Program-made: the position numbers and the translations under genes | Origin: Phytophthora sp. 'mugwort' | Lineage: Eukaryota > Oomycota > Peronosporomycetes > Peronosporales > Peronosporaceae | Assembly: GCA_033558025.1 (NCBI GenBank) | Contig: JAUCEF010000007.1 | Coordinates: 9,672,001 to 9,736,000 of the forward strand | Length of the DNA stretch: 64,000 nucleotides | Direction: 5' to 3' | Notes under the pieces: model-generated | The model's database searches: none | What the model saw: only the letters and a program-made list of their open reading frames with translations | Told to the model about the DNA's origin: nothing | Part shown: one piece after another, positions 1-11,545 of the stretch | Layout of the letters: every line of letters begins with the position of its first letter | Position numbering within the stretch: the first letter of the stretch is position 1

Positions 1-3000
1 GTACTTCCGTTGGAGCCCTAAGTTCGATGAAGAGGGTTAAAACCGAGCGCAAAACGACAGAAAGGCACAATAACTCTTTAAAATAAAAGCAAGGGTGGTG
101 TTTCATATACTCCTGAACAAATACACACACATGCTGGGGCCACTTCGAGGTCTTTTCGTTGCTGTTATTTTTGTCAACATTGCCAGTTTTAATAAACCTA
201 TGATATCATCTCGTGAGGCTCCTTTCGGAAACTCCTAGGACAGATACCAAACTCACCTGAGCATCGTATGCGTAAATGAGCACGATGCCGCGCCACTTCA
301 TATCTAAGGAAAAAATCATTTTTTCTAGCGCCAAGGGCTTGAATACTATCCCTTTGACACGAAAAACCCGAATACCATCCGTGACAACGGCAATCGGGCT
401 TTCTTGCTGAAAACAAACGCTACGCCAATCATTTCACGAATATGAATTATAGTGGTACACTCCGTTAATCTTCGTTGAGTATCCTAAAACCACCTCATAA
501 AACCACGTGTCCCTATAAAATCCGACGTACAAAAACATACTTTTTCTGGGCTGAAAAGCCAAAAAGAAACAGAAAGGCACAATACATTTACATGCAACGC
601 ACACGTGCTTCGTTCGCACTCCGAGCCTCGCAATACTCAATGGCATGTGATGCTGTCCCCGCCTTTGAGGTCCTTAACAAGGGATTGTAATCCTTAATAA
701 TTGCTGCTGTGCAGTTTGAACGACAGTATAGCCACTCCAAGGTGTTCTTAACCAACTCGAGACCTAACGGAGGCTCGCTTCACCAAAAGTGCCCCATTTT
801 TGGCTCAGTCGGGGACAGCAGTCTTTACTTAAAAGTATACCAGTACAGTTAGTGAGCGGACTACGCTTGGGTAGCGATGGTACCGGTATCTGTAGCGCGG
901 CTACAGTACGTATGGTGGATATAATAGCTGGTGGGATTTCGCTTTACGTGCGTGTCTCGGGATGCGAGGCACAATGGCAGTATAACTTCACGTGTAAATC
1001 GCTGTTGGTGAAGCCAACGTCTTAACCAAATAAGCTTTTCGTCCATGGGGCACGGCACTTTTTCGCGGCTAAGGTTGGACTAAGAACTTTAACGAGGTTT
1101 TAAAGAGAAGTATCGCCTGCATGTTGAGCTTATCACTACGTAAGATGTCTGCCTGGAAATTTACCTCTATCTTCTACCATGACTGGAGCGTTCTCTTCCG
1201 CGATGGGCACGTGGGCCCATTGACCAGTCCCGGGTAGATTGGTGCGAATTGGACGCATTGCTGGGAGGCCAGTTACCACTTCGCACAGTCACAACTTGCC
1301 GCAAAAAAACAACCTAGCGATATAAATGCTTTGCACAAAATATTGCGTTGTACACTCCCTGTAATATTTCAGTAGAAACACAAATAGCGGGGGAACGTTT
1401 TTTTTTCTTTGGCTAACGTTAGTTAAAGAAATTAACCCCGTCGACCATGAGGGGCAACTAACCGACTTGTTCTCATTATAATCATAATTGAGTTTCAACA
1501 TTTATATATACGGTCACCGGTCTCGCTAAAATGGTGCAGATCACTAATGTAATCTAACTTATATAAAATGAAGATCCATCTTCAGATCTTCATTTTTTCG
1601 GAAACGTCCATTTCCTTCATTCAGGACCATCGAGCGCACAGTGACCGGGCTCTATCCTCCGCAATGTGCCTTGCTTCCCAAGGCATGAATGCAAGGTACC
1701 GGTAAGATCCCACAACTATTGCATCCACGTTACGACGGTGTAACAGGGCTGCTCACGCAACAGAGCAACCCGATATACCGATGGCAAATGGACGGTCAGT
1801 AGCACGCGGCACGAACAGCCGCAACGACGAAGCTTAACGAACGAAATGAGCAGTGGGGCGGCCGGCCAAAGCTGTCCTCACTTTACGACTTGCCGGGTTG
1901 AGCACACCCGACAACCAGAGACTGCCAGACGGTCGAGTTGAGCACACCCGACCCGACGGTAGCTGACGAATAACGAACTGAGCCTGGGGGATTGACGACC
2001 CCAGATCCCTTTGAGCGGTGAAAGCGACGGACGGCGAGACGAGCACGGCGGACGAGTACGAGCGACAATGAGGAGTGTGGCGGCGCAGGGCGGCAGTTTC
2101 CCCCTGAGTTTGCCGACGGTTGCACGAAGGATGGATGCCCGAGGCGTGAGTCCCAGTGACTAGGCGGGCGTTGGCCAAAGCAGTCCATTTTGAGTTGCTC
2201 AGCGAGGACGTACGGCGAGACGAGCTAACTAGGCGTAGTCCGCAGAGGACAACCGCAACGAACGAAACGAAAACGAATAAATAAAGTAGGTCGTGTGTCT
2301 AATAGGCACACACCGGCGTGGGAGACAACGTTTGTCGACCGACGGCCAACAGGACTTTAGACGTAATCATCATTGTCGACCAAGACCCGGCGTGCAGGGT
2401 TAGCTGAAGACACGTTACAACGGCACAGCTGCGTTATCGCCGCTACCGGTACTCTCATGTATGTGCAGTGCGCTCACTAGCCATACTTAAGTATGCAGCT
2501 CGTGTGCGTTGCAAATACATATAGCGACGCGTTTACAGCTTTACACAAACCTGTCTTCCTGCGAGATTTATTGTCTCACTCGGCGCAGTGATTCCCGCAC
2601 TTGCGCAAAATATCACGTAAGTCGGATCTGTTTCGACGTTCGAAATATGTTGACTGGTCGGTCGGACGCGCAGATATTGTTGATGTAGCTGACGGACATA
2701 ACGCGTTCTTGTAACCGGTTAAGGGAGCTTAAGCATTGCTGGCGAGTTCGTTTTGACTGCGAAGTGGGAGGGAGCCAAAGCGGCCGCAGCGCCTTAGCTA
2801 ATGCACATCCTTGGTAGCTGGCGTCGATACAGGGTTTGGACGATGTTGACGGTTAACAGCTCGTCTTTACTGCTACACCTACAAAAACTGCCGAACAGCA
2901 ACTGTCCGGTTGGGTGATCTGGACGGGCCAAACCGCGCACCTCTCGTCCTGGACGTGTGGCCGCAATGGTCCTGTACTGCCAAGGTGAGGCTGCGAACGC

Positions 3001-3195
3001 AAAAGTAGGCTCCGAAAGTATACAAGAATAAAACCGGCTAGCCTTATCAGCTACCACCGCGATTATTAGATTAGGGCCGTGCTACAAAAATCGTTTTGTC
3101 TCGCTGTGGGTGGTGCCTTCCTGTCAAGGCGATATACATACATGTCCTGCATTTATCCGATAAATATCTCGGTCAAAACATAATCTGACACGACG
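1..3195. other. Intergenic region without a recognisable gene
   Basis: No reading frame here resembles a known protein, and the longest frames (about 100-114 codons at 1834-2188) are mutually overlapping and compositionally biased. A CGA-rich stretch at about 1830-2290 holds a 15-base word (ttgagcacacccgac) twice, at 1898-1912 and 1938-1952. Short words such as cagaaaggcacaata recur at about 57 and 573. These hint at old repeat or transposon debris, but no element class can be named. Pyrimidine-rich DNA at about 3205-3260 could be the core promoter region of the copine gene; TCACTTT at 3239 resembles the oomycete initiator, weakly. Confidence 0.5.
1565..1596. repeat. Short perfect hairpin
   Basis: Two 12-base arms, aaaatgaagatc (1565-1576) and gatcttcatttt (1585-1596), are perfect reverse complements around an 8-base loop and are followed by a T run. 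It could be the remnant of a foldback element or a chance palindrome in AT-rich DNA. No gene end is nearby, so a terminator role is not supported. Confidence 0.6.
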
Positions 3196-3467
3196 GTGAC
3201 GGGATCTCTCTCTCATCGTGGCAAACTGCGTTGCTCTCTCACTTTTTCTCTCTCGCTCTCCTTCTCTGAGTCAGTGGGTTTTCTGCGTGTCAGCAAGCTA
3301 CCGCACGTACTTACCCAGAATACCCAGAACGGTGGAAATCATAACTCACTTCTATATATACACAAATCACAATTACGAGGCCAGATTTTGGTCCCTGGAT
3401 TTTCTGTCCCTACTCCCAGTCGCAAAATCTCTTAATTGATTAAACGCCTTCAAGATCCATCGCTAGC

Positions 3468-6063
3468 ATGTACTCCGCCGCGCCTCTCCCCGGAGGCGTT
3501 CGCCCCCCTACATCGTCCGTAGAGCTGTCTCTAAGCGCCAAGAACCTCAAGGACCGCGACATCATCTCGAAGTCCGATCCCTTTGCCGTTCTTTACGTGA
3601 AAAGTAGGTCCATTATCCCCTCCTCCTCCTCCTCTCACCTTCATCCTAAATGAACTCACTCGTTCTCCCTATTTCAGGTGGATCTGGCTGGACCAAATTG
3701 GACAAAACGGAGGTCAAGAAGAACGACCTGAATCCCCAATGGGCTAAGCTTTTCCTTGTCGAATTTCACTTCGAGTTTGTGCAACAATTCAAGGTAGAGG
3801 TTTACGACCAGGACAGTTCTTCCCCGGACAAGCTCAAGGAGCAAGACTTCATCGGTGGGGCCGAGTTCACTCTCGGCCAGCTCATGGGGGCTCCGGGCCA
3901 GAGCGGATCTTTCCTGCTCACACGGGGCAAGAGCACGTCCAAGCACCAAGGTTCGTTGTTGGTTAAGGCTGAAGAGGTTAAAGCTTCCAGTGAGGCGGTG
4001 CGTCTCCGCTTCTCGGCCACGGCTCTGGCCAATATGGACGGAATGTTCAGCAAGAGCGACCCGTTCCTGGTTATTAGTCGGCTCCGAGAGGATGGCAGCT
4101 CCTGGACGCAAGTGCACAGGACTGAGACGATCGACAACAACTTGAACCCGAACTGGAGACGCATTGAGTTGACCGTGCGGCAACTTTGCAACGGCGACTA
4201 CAGACGTCCATTGAGTCTGCAAGTATTTGATGAGGATCGTGGGGGCAAGTCGGAACTGATTGGTCAAGTGCAAACGACACTCGAAGAGATTCAAGGAAAG
4301 CGAGGCACCAACTTTATCCTGCACAATGAGGCGCTTCAAAAGAAAAAGGGCAAGAAGTACACGAATGCTGGACTGATTGTGGTTGCGGAGGTGGAGATGT
4401 ACCGAGAACATACCTTCATCGACTACCGTGAGTGATAAATTGCTGTGTAAAATGCTTGCAGCTCAACAGGTGCTTGAGATCTAACGCTGTATTTCTTTCC
4501 TGTGACAGTTCGTGGTGGCCTGGAAATGAACTTGATCATTGGTATCGACTATACGGCGTCCAACGGTCCTCCTAACGACCCGCGCAGGTACAATGCGCTT
4601 TTGCTTTGGACCTGAAGTAACAAGATTGAAGTGTTAATCACTGCTTACTCTGGGATGTAGTCTTCATTTTATTGATCCACGTGGCCCCAATCAATACCAG
4701 CACGCCATCTCAGCAACGGTTTCGATTCTGCAAGAGTACGATGTGGACAAGCAGTTCCCAGTCTATGGATTTGGAGGGATCCCACCTGGAGCATATGACG
4801 TGGACCACTGCTTTCCACTCAATCTGAACCCGTCAAACCCGGAAGTTGCAGGTTCTCAGGGAGTGCTTCAGGTATCGGTTACTAGGAGGTTTGTGTGTGA
4901 TTTACCGTACTGTCGAGCTAACTACCTTCGATGCATGAATATTTCCAGCTCTATACGGCATCTCTGGGACACGTTCGCCTCCATGGACCAACCTTTTTCG
5001 CCCCGTAAGACAAAACGCGTGAGTTATTGCGCTTTATGATAAAGACTTACACTGTGAGTTACGTTTTGACAGACTAATCAACCAGTCGATGCGAATTGCG
5101 AATCAGCTCAATAATCCTCGCAAGCAAAAGTACTTTGTGCTGCTGATTATCACGGGTTCGTTGGTGTATCGCACAGTAGTTTCTTCTTGCTGACCCCTTA
5201 GCTATTAAATACTTACTTCTCATTGCATCGTGTGAATGAAGATGGTGCAATTATGGACATCCAGGGAACCATTGACGCGCTGGTCGAGGCGTCCCACACT
5301 TCACCGCTTTCGGTAAGCACCCAGTTAGGAGACGTAATTTGACTTATGTACTAATGCGATGTGTTTTACATCTACAGATTGTGATCATTGGTGTGGGTCC
5401 CGCTGACTTCTCGTCCATGGTCGCTCTTGACGGAGACGGAGGCAAGCTGCGGGCTAGCAACGGGCGGGTGTCTGCACGCGATATGTAAGTTTCTTGTCAG
5501 ACTGCCGCTTATGGTGTCCTTCGAAGCACTGACATCAACGTTTTAACTAATTCTGTTGCAGCGTCCAATTCGTGCCATACAACCGCTTTGTGGGATACCC
5601 GGACGCTCTGACACGAGAAACACTGGCAGAGATCCCCCATCAACTGTGCCAATACATGAAAGTGAAGGGTGCGGCGCCCAACCCAGCGCTACCACCAACG
5701 TATCATTTGTTCTCCGAGCCAATGGGATCAGTGCCGAATGCACCCCCCTCCACTACTCAGCCACCTCCAGCTGCAGCAGCTCCACCAGCACAGCAGCAAT
5801 ATGCCTCGCAACCCCAGCAAGCTCCTCAAGGACAATATGCACCGCAAGGCTACGCTCAAGGCCCACCCCAAGGATATCAGCAAGGTGGCTATCAACCGCA
5901 GCCAGGATATCCTGGCCAGGGTCCACCGCAAGGTTATCAACAAGGCGGTTACCCACCGCAGCAGGGCTACCCTCCACAAGGCCCACCACAAAGTTATCCA
6001 CCGCAGCAAGGCTACCCGCCGCACGGCCCACCCCACGGAGCAGCTCCAGGCTACCGTGGCTGA
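3468..6063 (+). CDS. CPNE: Copine (two C2 domains plus copine/vWA domain, P/Q/G/Y-rich tail)
   Basis: Nine exons: 3468-3603, 3678-4427, 4509-4587, 4661-4871, 4949-5004, 5073-5155, 5242-5312, 5378-5484, 5562-6063, giving 664 residues. All introns are GT-AG and keep frame. Two C2 domains come first, at about residues 15-145 and 155-285. Both have the calcium-loop signature SKSDPF (DIISKSDPF and MFSKSDPF), which is typical of copines. The copine/vWA domain follows, with the family signatures [20 protein letters not shown], an FGFGG-like YGFGGIPPG, and [14 protein letters not shown]. Copines are cytosolic proteins that bind phospholipid membranes when calcium rises and recruit partners through the vWA domain. 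The last ~110 residues are an unusual tail of [13 protein letters not shown] repeats, as in some annexins and scramblases. The start is the first ATG giving an intact C2 domain. Confidence 0.93.
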
Positions 6064-6217
6064 TCGTTTTTCTCCCCAGTTGAAGTTAGCAAGGAGATTT
6101 GGTGACAATTCGTGAAATATCTCCTCTTGTGATCAGCAATTGGAGCAGGTCGTCCCCTTTTCGAGTTCAAGACACCGGATTGCTTATTGTTTGTTATATC
6201 AACGTCTCGGTTTGTGC

Positions 6218-7861
6218 TTAGAGGAATTGCTTCAACAATTGTCTCTTGTATCGCCATGCTTCAGATTTGGACGATGACAGTTGATCGTGCAGCTTTTTGA
6301 TTTCCTGTTGCAGGGACTTCATCGCTTCTTCGTCCATTCCTGCGTTCTTGGAAGGACCTGTTGGAGCACCTTCGGATGACACGAACGTTTGCTGGCGCCA
6401 CCGATGGAAATACGATGCTGTTCGCTTCACCTATCGTTGACACGACACAAAAAGTGTTAGTGGGGTCACCGTGACTACACAAAAGGTAAGCTCACACACA
6501 AAACACACCGTGGTTTGATCGATAACACGGCTAATTCTCTCGACAGCGATCATGCGGTTCCAACACGAAAGCGCCTGAGTCTGGAAAATGTGTGCTTGTA
6601 GCTGTCGAACTTGATCTCTCCACCTGTTGAAGCTACTCAACTTTTTACGGGACTCGAGGTGCAACGCGATGCGGTGCATATGCAGCACAGCGTTGAGGCG
6701 GAGGATCCTCGTGTTGGAAGCTTGGATTTTCCATCGGCAGAAGAGTTCCTTAGCTCCTTGATTCAGCTTCGCATGACGGATTAAAAGTGCTTTCTTGAGA
6801 GCTTCAAACCGGCGAGTGCGAACTTGCTCCAGTTGCATGCGCACGAGAACTTCGTCGAGTGTTCCGATGGAGAAATCGCTCTCTGCAGATCCGCGTGGAC
6901 TGAGCTTTCCCGTCGTCAACTCGGCCTGTGCTTGAAGAAAGGCAACCCGTTGATCGATCTGTGAACGTTGTAGCGCGTGCTTCATCTCCAGTCTAATACT
7001 ATAGCGATCTTCGTCCATAGCGCTCTCGTTTTCCTTCGCTCGTACAGCTTCGTCGTGTCGCCACTCGTTCAATCGGCGTTCACATTCCAATTTCACGTGC
7101 TCAACTACATTGGAGTAGTCGAGCTGGGCCTGATGCAATGCCAGTGATACCGCCATCTTCTGTCGTTCAACCGCATGTTCCTCAGTCAACTCAAGCTTTT
7201 GACGAAGCAACTCAATGTCCCGCTTGTACTTCTCAAGGCGCTCACTGAAGTCTAGTGATTCATCCACAATTGCATGGGATCCCAAACTCGCGGGACCTCG
7301 TGGAGTTGAAGTGTTCTTGGGTACCGGTGGAAGCAGACTTTGGCTCGTGGCATCGGCTCTTGACGCCTGCAGAGAACTGAGCTTGAAAATCGCGCTTTGA
7401 CGAGCTCGTTCGGCATCCTCGTATCGATTTTGGGCTTCCTCGAGCAACGCGACCAATGACGCCATTCGTTCGCGCTCACTAGCTTGCAGTGCTAGCACGA
7501 CATCTTTTTCTTGTCGGAAGGCATCACTGGTGTTTAACGCGTCGGTGAGAGATGCCTCTAACATCTCCACGCGTCGCTCTGTAGCTTGGAGACTGATCTG
7601 TTGACTGACATCGTGGTCTTTCAGTATGTGCAACTCATTTTCAAGCTCCTCGTTCGCTTTCTCAAGTCGCTGAATGTATCGGCACAAGCCCGAATTCCCA
7701 TCTTCATCGTTCGACTCGCCGTCATCTTCGTAAATGAAGCTGTCAGCATCGTCTTCAAGCACTGGAAGACTTGGCAACCGAGTCCGTGACCCCTTTGGCT
7801 CGAAGTCGTCGTTCATCTCCAGCTTGGTCCATGAAGCAGACGGTAGATCCAATGAGTTCAT
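6218..7861 (-). CDS. Coiled-coil protein of unknown function
   Basis: Two exons, 7861-6509 and 6430-6218, are joined by a 78-bp intron and encode 521 residues. The intron starts with GTGTGT and ends in GATAG, and its removal keeps frame. The same frame is open upstream to 7960 but has no ATG there (a TTG only), so the first in-frame ATG at 7861 is used; a further 5' exon is possible. Long heptad-rich helices occupy about residues 70-330 (repeated LE, EL, ER and QxxLE segments). Tryptophan-centred motifs follow (FCRWKIQAS, FNRWRDQV, ALSCWNRMI, FHRWRQQ), spaced about 30-35 residues, resembling Sfi1/IQ-like helical repeats that bind centrin or calmodulin. The C-terminus is another coiled coil. 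A cytoskeletal or basal-body role is plausible but only inferred. It converges on the copine gene, with about 155 bp between stop codons. Confidence 0.75.
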
Positions 7862-8185
7862 GAGCAATGAGGTGACGCCTTGGCAAGGTTTAGCCTTGAG
7901 GCTCCCAATCGAGTCGACCCGTTGCAAAACGCCCTTCACTGACCAAAATCGCAGCTTCAAATAGCTCTGAACGGGACAAAGTAAGACATGTCCAGGTCCC
8001 CGTTGACTCGTTCTCTCTCATCTTAGCAGGGTGAGCGAGTCCCGTGAATACCTTCAATCATCTGCCTCAGAACCGAGGATGTCATCGTCCAGTAAGGTCC
8101 AGCTCTTCACTTGTGGAAAACTACGGCAAAGTGACGATATAGAACTTCTAAAGTCCTCCCTGTCTCTAAGGTAGCTGTATCCGCC

Positions 8186-10595
8186 ATGGGTTGCATTAAT
8201 TCGGTACCGAGCCAAGTGGGGCAGACGTTTGATCCTGTCATTATGAGCGATGATGCCGTCGGTAAGTTTGTACGATATGGTACGTTTGTTTTCCACATAC
8301 TAAGGTCGTGCTTGATTGTTTGTTACTGCAGAACGAAAGATGAGTATCCTCTTGCGAGAGAAGCGCAAAGCTGCGATGCGCCGTGGGGACATTTTCGGAG
8401 AGAGCGTTCAGTTCGACACACCGCTCGAACTCAAAAGTGTGGCGAAATCAGCAGAATCCACTGGGATCATTCGACAGGCGCTGCTCAACAACTTCCTCTT
8501 CTACACTATTGGCCACAGCGACATCGAGTCCATCGTGGATTTCATGACGGAGAAACTTGCTGGAACTGGCGAAATCATCATCAACGAAGGTGATCGCGGC
8601 GACTTCTTCTATGTCGTTGAGACTGGGTTGTTCTCCATCTCAATGCATGGCCAAGTTGTCAACACGGTGCAACGAGGTGCCACCTTCGGAGAGTTGGCGT
8701 TGGTGTACAATTGCCCACGGACTGCCAGTGTGACGTGTTTACAGTCTGGTCGCCTTTGGGCCCTCGACCGTGTCACCTTCCGCCGGTTGGTAGCTCGCAT
8801 TCAATCCGAACAGATTGGTGAGTGCAAGAACGCACTTCGCAAAGTGTCGTTGCTGCACGCATTGACTGAGACTCAGCTGAGTCAACTCGCTGAAGCGGCT
8901 CAATTTGTCAAGTTTGCGAAAGGTAATCGGATCATCAAAAAGGGTGAACGAGGGAACATCTTGTACATCATCAAGAGCGGTGCCGTCATATGCACCGATG
9001 TGGGCGAGAGTCATCGGATGGAGTCAGTGCGTCTGACCGAGAACGACTACTTCGGGGAGCGTGCGCTTATGACACATGAGCCTCGTGCCGCAAATGTGAC
9101 GGCAGAAACGGACGTGACTCTGATTGCACTTGATCGTCAGGCCTTTGATGACCAGCTAGGCAGTCTCCGAGAGGTCATTGATCACAATATGAGCATGCGC
9201 GTCCTCCAATCCATCCCGATCTTGAAAATCCTCTCACCCTCGGAAAAAGAAAAACTGTTCTTGGCGTTGGAGCCCATTTCGTTTACTGACGGACAATTCG
9301 TGATCAAGGAGGGCGATAACGGCACCACCTTTTACATTATCAAGAATGGGTCTGCACTCGTCGCGAAATCGATCGCCAAGACCAGTGAAAATGGCGACGT
9401 GAGCACGGAAAAGATGCAAGTAGCGACGTTATCCACGGGTAACTTTTTCGGGGAGATGTCGCTACTGCATGGCGAACCTCGACAAGCTGATGTTGTCGCC
9501 AACGGCAATTTGGAGTGTCTTTCACTAGATCAGAGCAAGTTTGTCGAGCTGCTAGGTCCCATTCAAGAGATTTTGAATCGTGAAGCTGAGGAGCGGAGGA
9601 ATGCCTTAAAAATACAGGAGCAGAAACAAATTAAGTTGGATGAACTCGAGCTACTGCGCACCCTGGGCACGGGCACGTTCGGGCGTGTAAAGCTGGTACG
9701 GCACAAGTCCACAGGCGCAGCGTACGCGCTTAAAGTGCTCAACAAGGCATCAGTAGTTGCCTACAAACAACAGCGGAATGTGGTGAATGAAAAGTCTGTC
9801 ATGGCGCAATGCAACCACCCGTTCTTGCTCAAACTTTACACGACATACAAGGATGCTGTCCGACTTTACTTGCTCATTGAGTTTGTACAGGGTGGAGAAC
9901 TCTTCACCTATTTGCACTCGCCACCGTCGTCTCCAGGTCGCCTTACGAATGACCACGCTCGGTTCTACGCGAGCCACGTGCTCATGGCACTCGAGTATCT
10001 CCATGAGCGCTGCATCGTGTATCGTGACCTAAAACCCGAGAATCTGCTTATCGACCCGCTCGGATACCTCAAAGTGGTAGATTTCGGCTTCGCCAAGGTA
10101 GTACATGACCGGACGTATACACTCTGCGGTACAACTGAGTACTTGGCTCCGGAATTGGTACTTGGTAAAGGTCACAACCGTGGCGTTGATTACTGGGCAC
10201 TGGGAATTCTCATCTACGAGATGGTCGTTGGTCATTCGCCATTTGCAGGGTCAAACCAGATTGACCAGATGCAGATTTGTCGGAATATTGTCAAGGAGAA
10301 AGTCGAGTTCCCCGGGTGGGTGAGTTCGTCCTGCCGCGACATCATTTCGAAGCTGCTGGAGCGTGACCTCACTAAGCGACTTGGTTTGATGCACGGTGGT
10401 GCACGTGCCATTCGCTCCCACGCATGGTTCGCCAAGCTTGACTGGGACGCCATGCTGCAAAAGAAACTCAACGCTCCTTACAAACCCAAACTCACAGACC
10501 CGCTCGACGCCTCCAAGTTCGAAACCATCAATGACCACGAAGAAGAAGTTCCAGCCTACAAGCCAGAAGGTCACGAATGGGACAAAGACTTCTAG
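8186..10595 (+). CDS. Cyclic-nucleotide-dependent protein kinase (PKG-like, three CNB domains)
   Basis: Exons 8186-8261 and 8332-10595 encode 779 residues. The N-terminus MGCINS is a strong myristoylation and palmitoylation signal (Gly2, Cys3), predicting membrane attachment. Three cyclic-nucleotide-binding domains follow, each with an intact phosphate-binding cassette: FGELALVYNCPRTASV (about residue 150), FGERALMTHEPRAANV (about 270) and FGEMSLLHGEPRQADV (about 410). The AGC kinase domain (about 470-730) has the glycine loop GTGTFGRV, catalytic YRDLKPEN, DFG, the activation-loop TLCGTTEY and APE. An AGC C-terminal tail ends in EWDKDF. Family knowledge: multi-CNB PKGs occur in apicomplexans, ciliates and oomycetes and respond to cGMP or other purine nucleotides; the ligand here is not visible from sequence. 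The short first exon carries only the acylation signal and linker. Confidence 0.95.
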
Positions 10596-10680
10596 ACAGC
10601 TGAATAGATAGGAAAAGGTACTATAAATTGCAGTACAGTACGTACAACCAAAGCCGCAACAACCAAAGCCAAAAAAGGTT

Positions 10681-11376
10681 TTAGTTCTTTTTCTTTTTGG
10701 CACGAACTTTCTTCACGGCTGGCTTCTTCATGGACAGCGGATTGGGTCCTTTAGCCCTCTTCTTCTGAAGTCGCTGTTGTTCTGTGTGATCCGCTCCATT
10801 CTCTCCTTCCTGCATCTGCTCCAGCTTCCTCTTCTCGTTCACGTCCAGTCTGGCCATGTTCGCCTTCTCCTCCTGGCGAACAATCGCCAACGTGGATCGC
10901 GAGATCTCCTCGAATACCAACACCGAGCGGTTCAAGTACATAAGCGGCACTCCGGGCACCAGACGCAGCGCCTTGCGGAGTTCCACCTCCTGCGTACAGA
11001 CGACAAACTTGCGCTCGTTCTTGTCGCCGATAATGCTCTGGATTTGCTTAGACACGTCCACGGGCGAGTTCTGGTCATTCTTTGATTGATCGTAGGCTTC
11101 TGCCACCTTGAAACTCTTGGCCAGTTCGTAAGCCTCTTTAGTGGCTTCTCCCAGCATCTTCAGCTCGTCCAGCGCCGCACGGGAAACGTAGAGCTCACAC
11201 TCGTGCGGCTTGACCTGCAGGTACTTGGGCACGCGCTCGTGCACGTCTACCTTCATCTGCACGCACATGGCGATGAAGTTGCCATCGAGAAGTACCTTAT
11301 AGGGCGGTTTGATGCCACACAGGAAGTGGAACTGGCGCAGCGCCTTGCGAATGCCCTTGGCGCGCAGGTACCGCAT
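10681..11376 (-). CDS. UTP23: rRNA-processing protein UTP23 (PIN-domain, SSU processome)
   Basis: A single exon of 231 residues starts at the MRYLRAKGIRK methionine. It matches the UTP23/FCF1 PIN family: a basic N-terminal helix, then PPYKVLLDGNFI (first acidic PIN residue), the degenerate zinc-knuckle region around PHECELYVSRAALDEL, and KFVVCTQEVELRKALR with GVPLMYLNRSVLVFE near the end of the domain. The Lys/Arg-rich tail (VKKVRAKKKKN) is typical. UTP23 acts in the nucleolus on 18S pre-rRNA and snR30 release; its PIN site is usually inactive. The frame is open further upstream, and a tiny exon at 11534-11514 with a good GTACGT donor could be spliced in frame, but homology begins at 11376. 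It converges with the kinase gene, 85 bp apart. Confidence 0.9.
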   Translation of the reverse strand: MRYLRAKGIRKALRQFHFLCGIKPPYKVLLDGNFIAMCVQMKVDVHERVPKYLQVKPHECELYVSRAALDELKMLGEATKEAYELAKSFKVAEAYDQSKNDQNSPVDVSKQIQSIIGDKNERKFVVCTQEVELRKALRLVPGVPLMYLNRSVLVFEEISRSTLAIVRQEEKANMARLDVNEKRKLEQMQEGENGADHTEQQRLQKKRAKGPNPLSMKKPAVKKVRAKKKKN

Positions 11377-11545
11377 AGTCAAGAATGTGTGTCCTTGCCA
11401 GTCGATTCGATACTGAAGTGTGTGACGTCGGCTGGCCAATGCGGTAGTAGACAGCGATGATTGGCTGAAGTAACATTATGTGGACGATACGATTGGAAGA
11501 AAGTCGGACGTACCGTTATCTTGAAGCGACGCATACTTGCTGGCG
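11377..11545. promoter_or_regulatory. Shared divergent promoter region
   Basis: UTP23 (minus) and the next gene (plus) start about 170 bp apart, so both promoters and both 5' UTRs must lie in this stretch. No TATA box is evident. CCAAT occurs in the stretch (for example the reverse complement of ATTGG near 11463). The inference rests on gene geometry. Confidence 0.4.

Noticed and set aside
1834..2188. Two overlapping minus-strand frames of 100-114 codons
   Set aside because: Overlapping frames with Arg/Ser/Pro bias in CGA-rich DNA, no family match, no splice context.
3674..4411. Long antisense frame (245 codons) over copine exon 2
   Set aside because: It mirrors a conserved C2-domain exon on the other strand and has no family features; it is a shadow of the real gene.
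5728..6108. Trp/Leu-rich antisense frame over the copine tail
   Set aside because: It is the complement of the GYPPQ repeats, so its apparent hydrophobic protein is an artefact.
6431..7960. Start of the coiled-coil gene at 7960
   Set aside because: That codon is TTG, and no ATG lies upstream in frame; the first in-frame ATG at 7861 is preferred.
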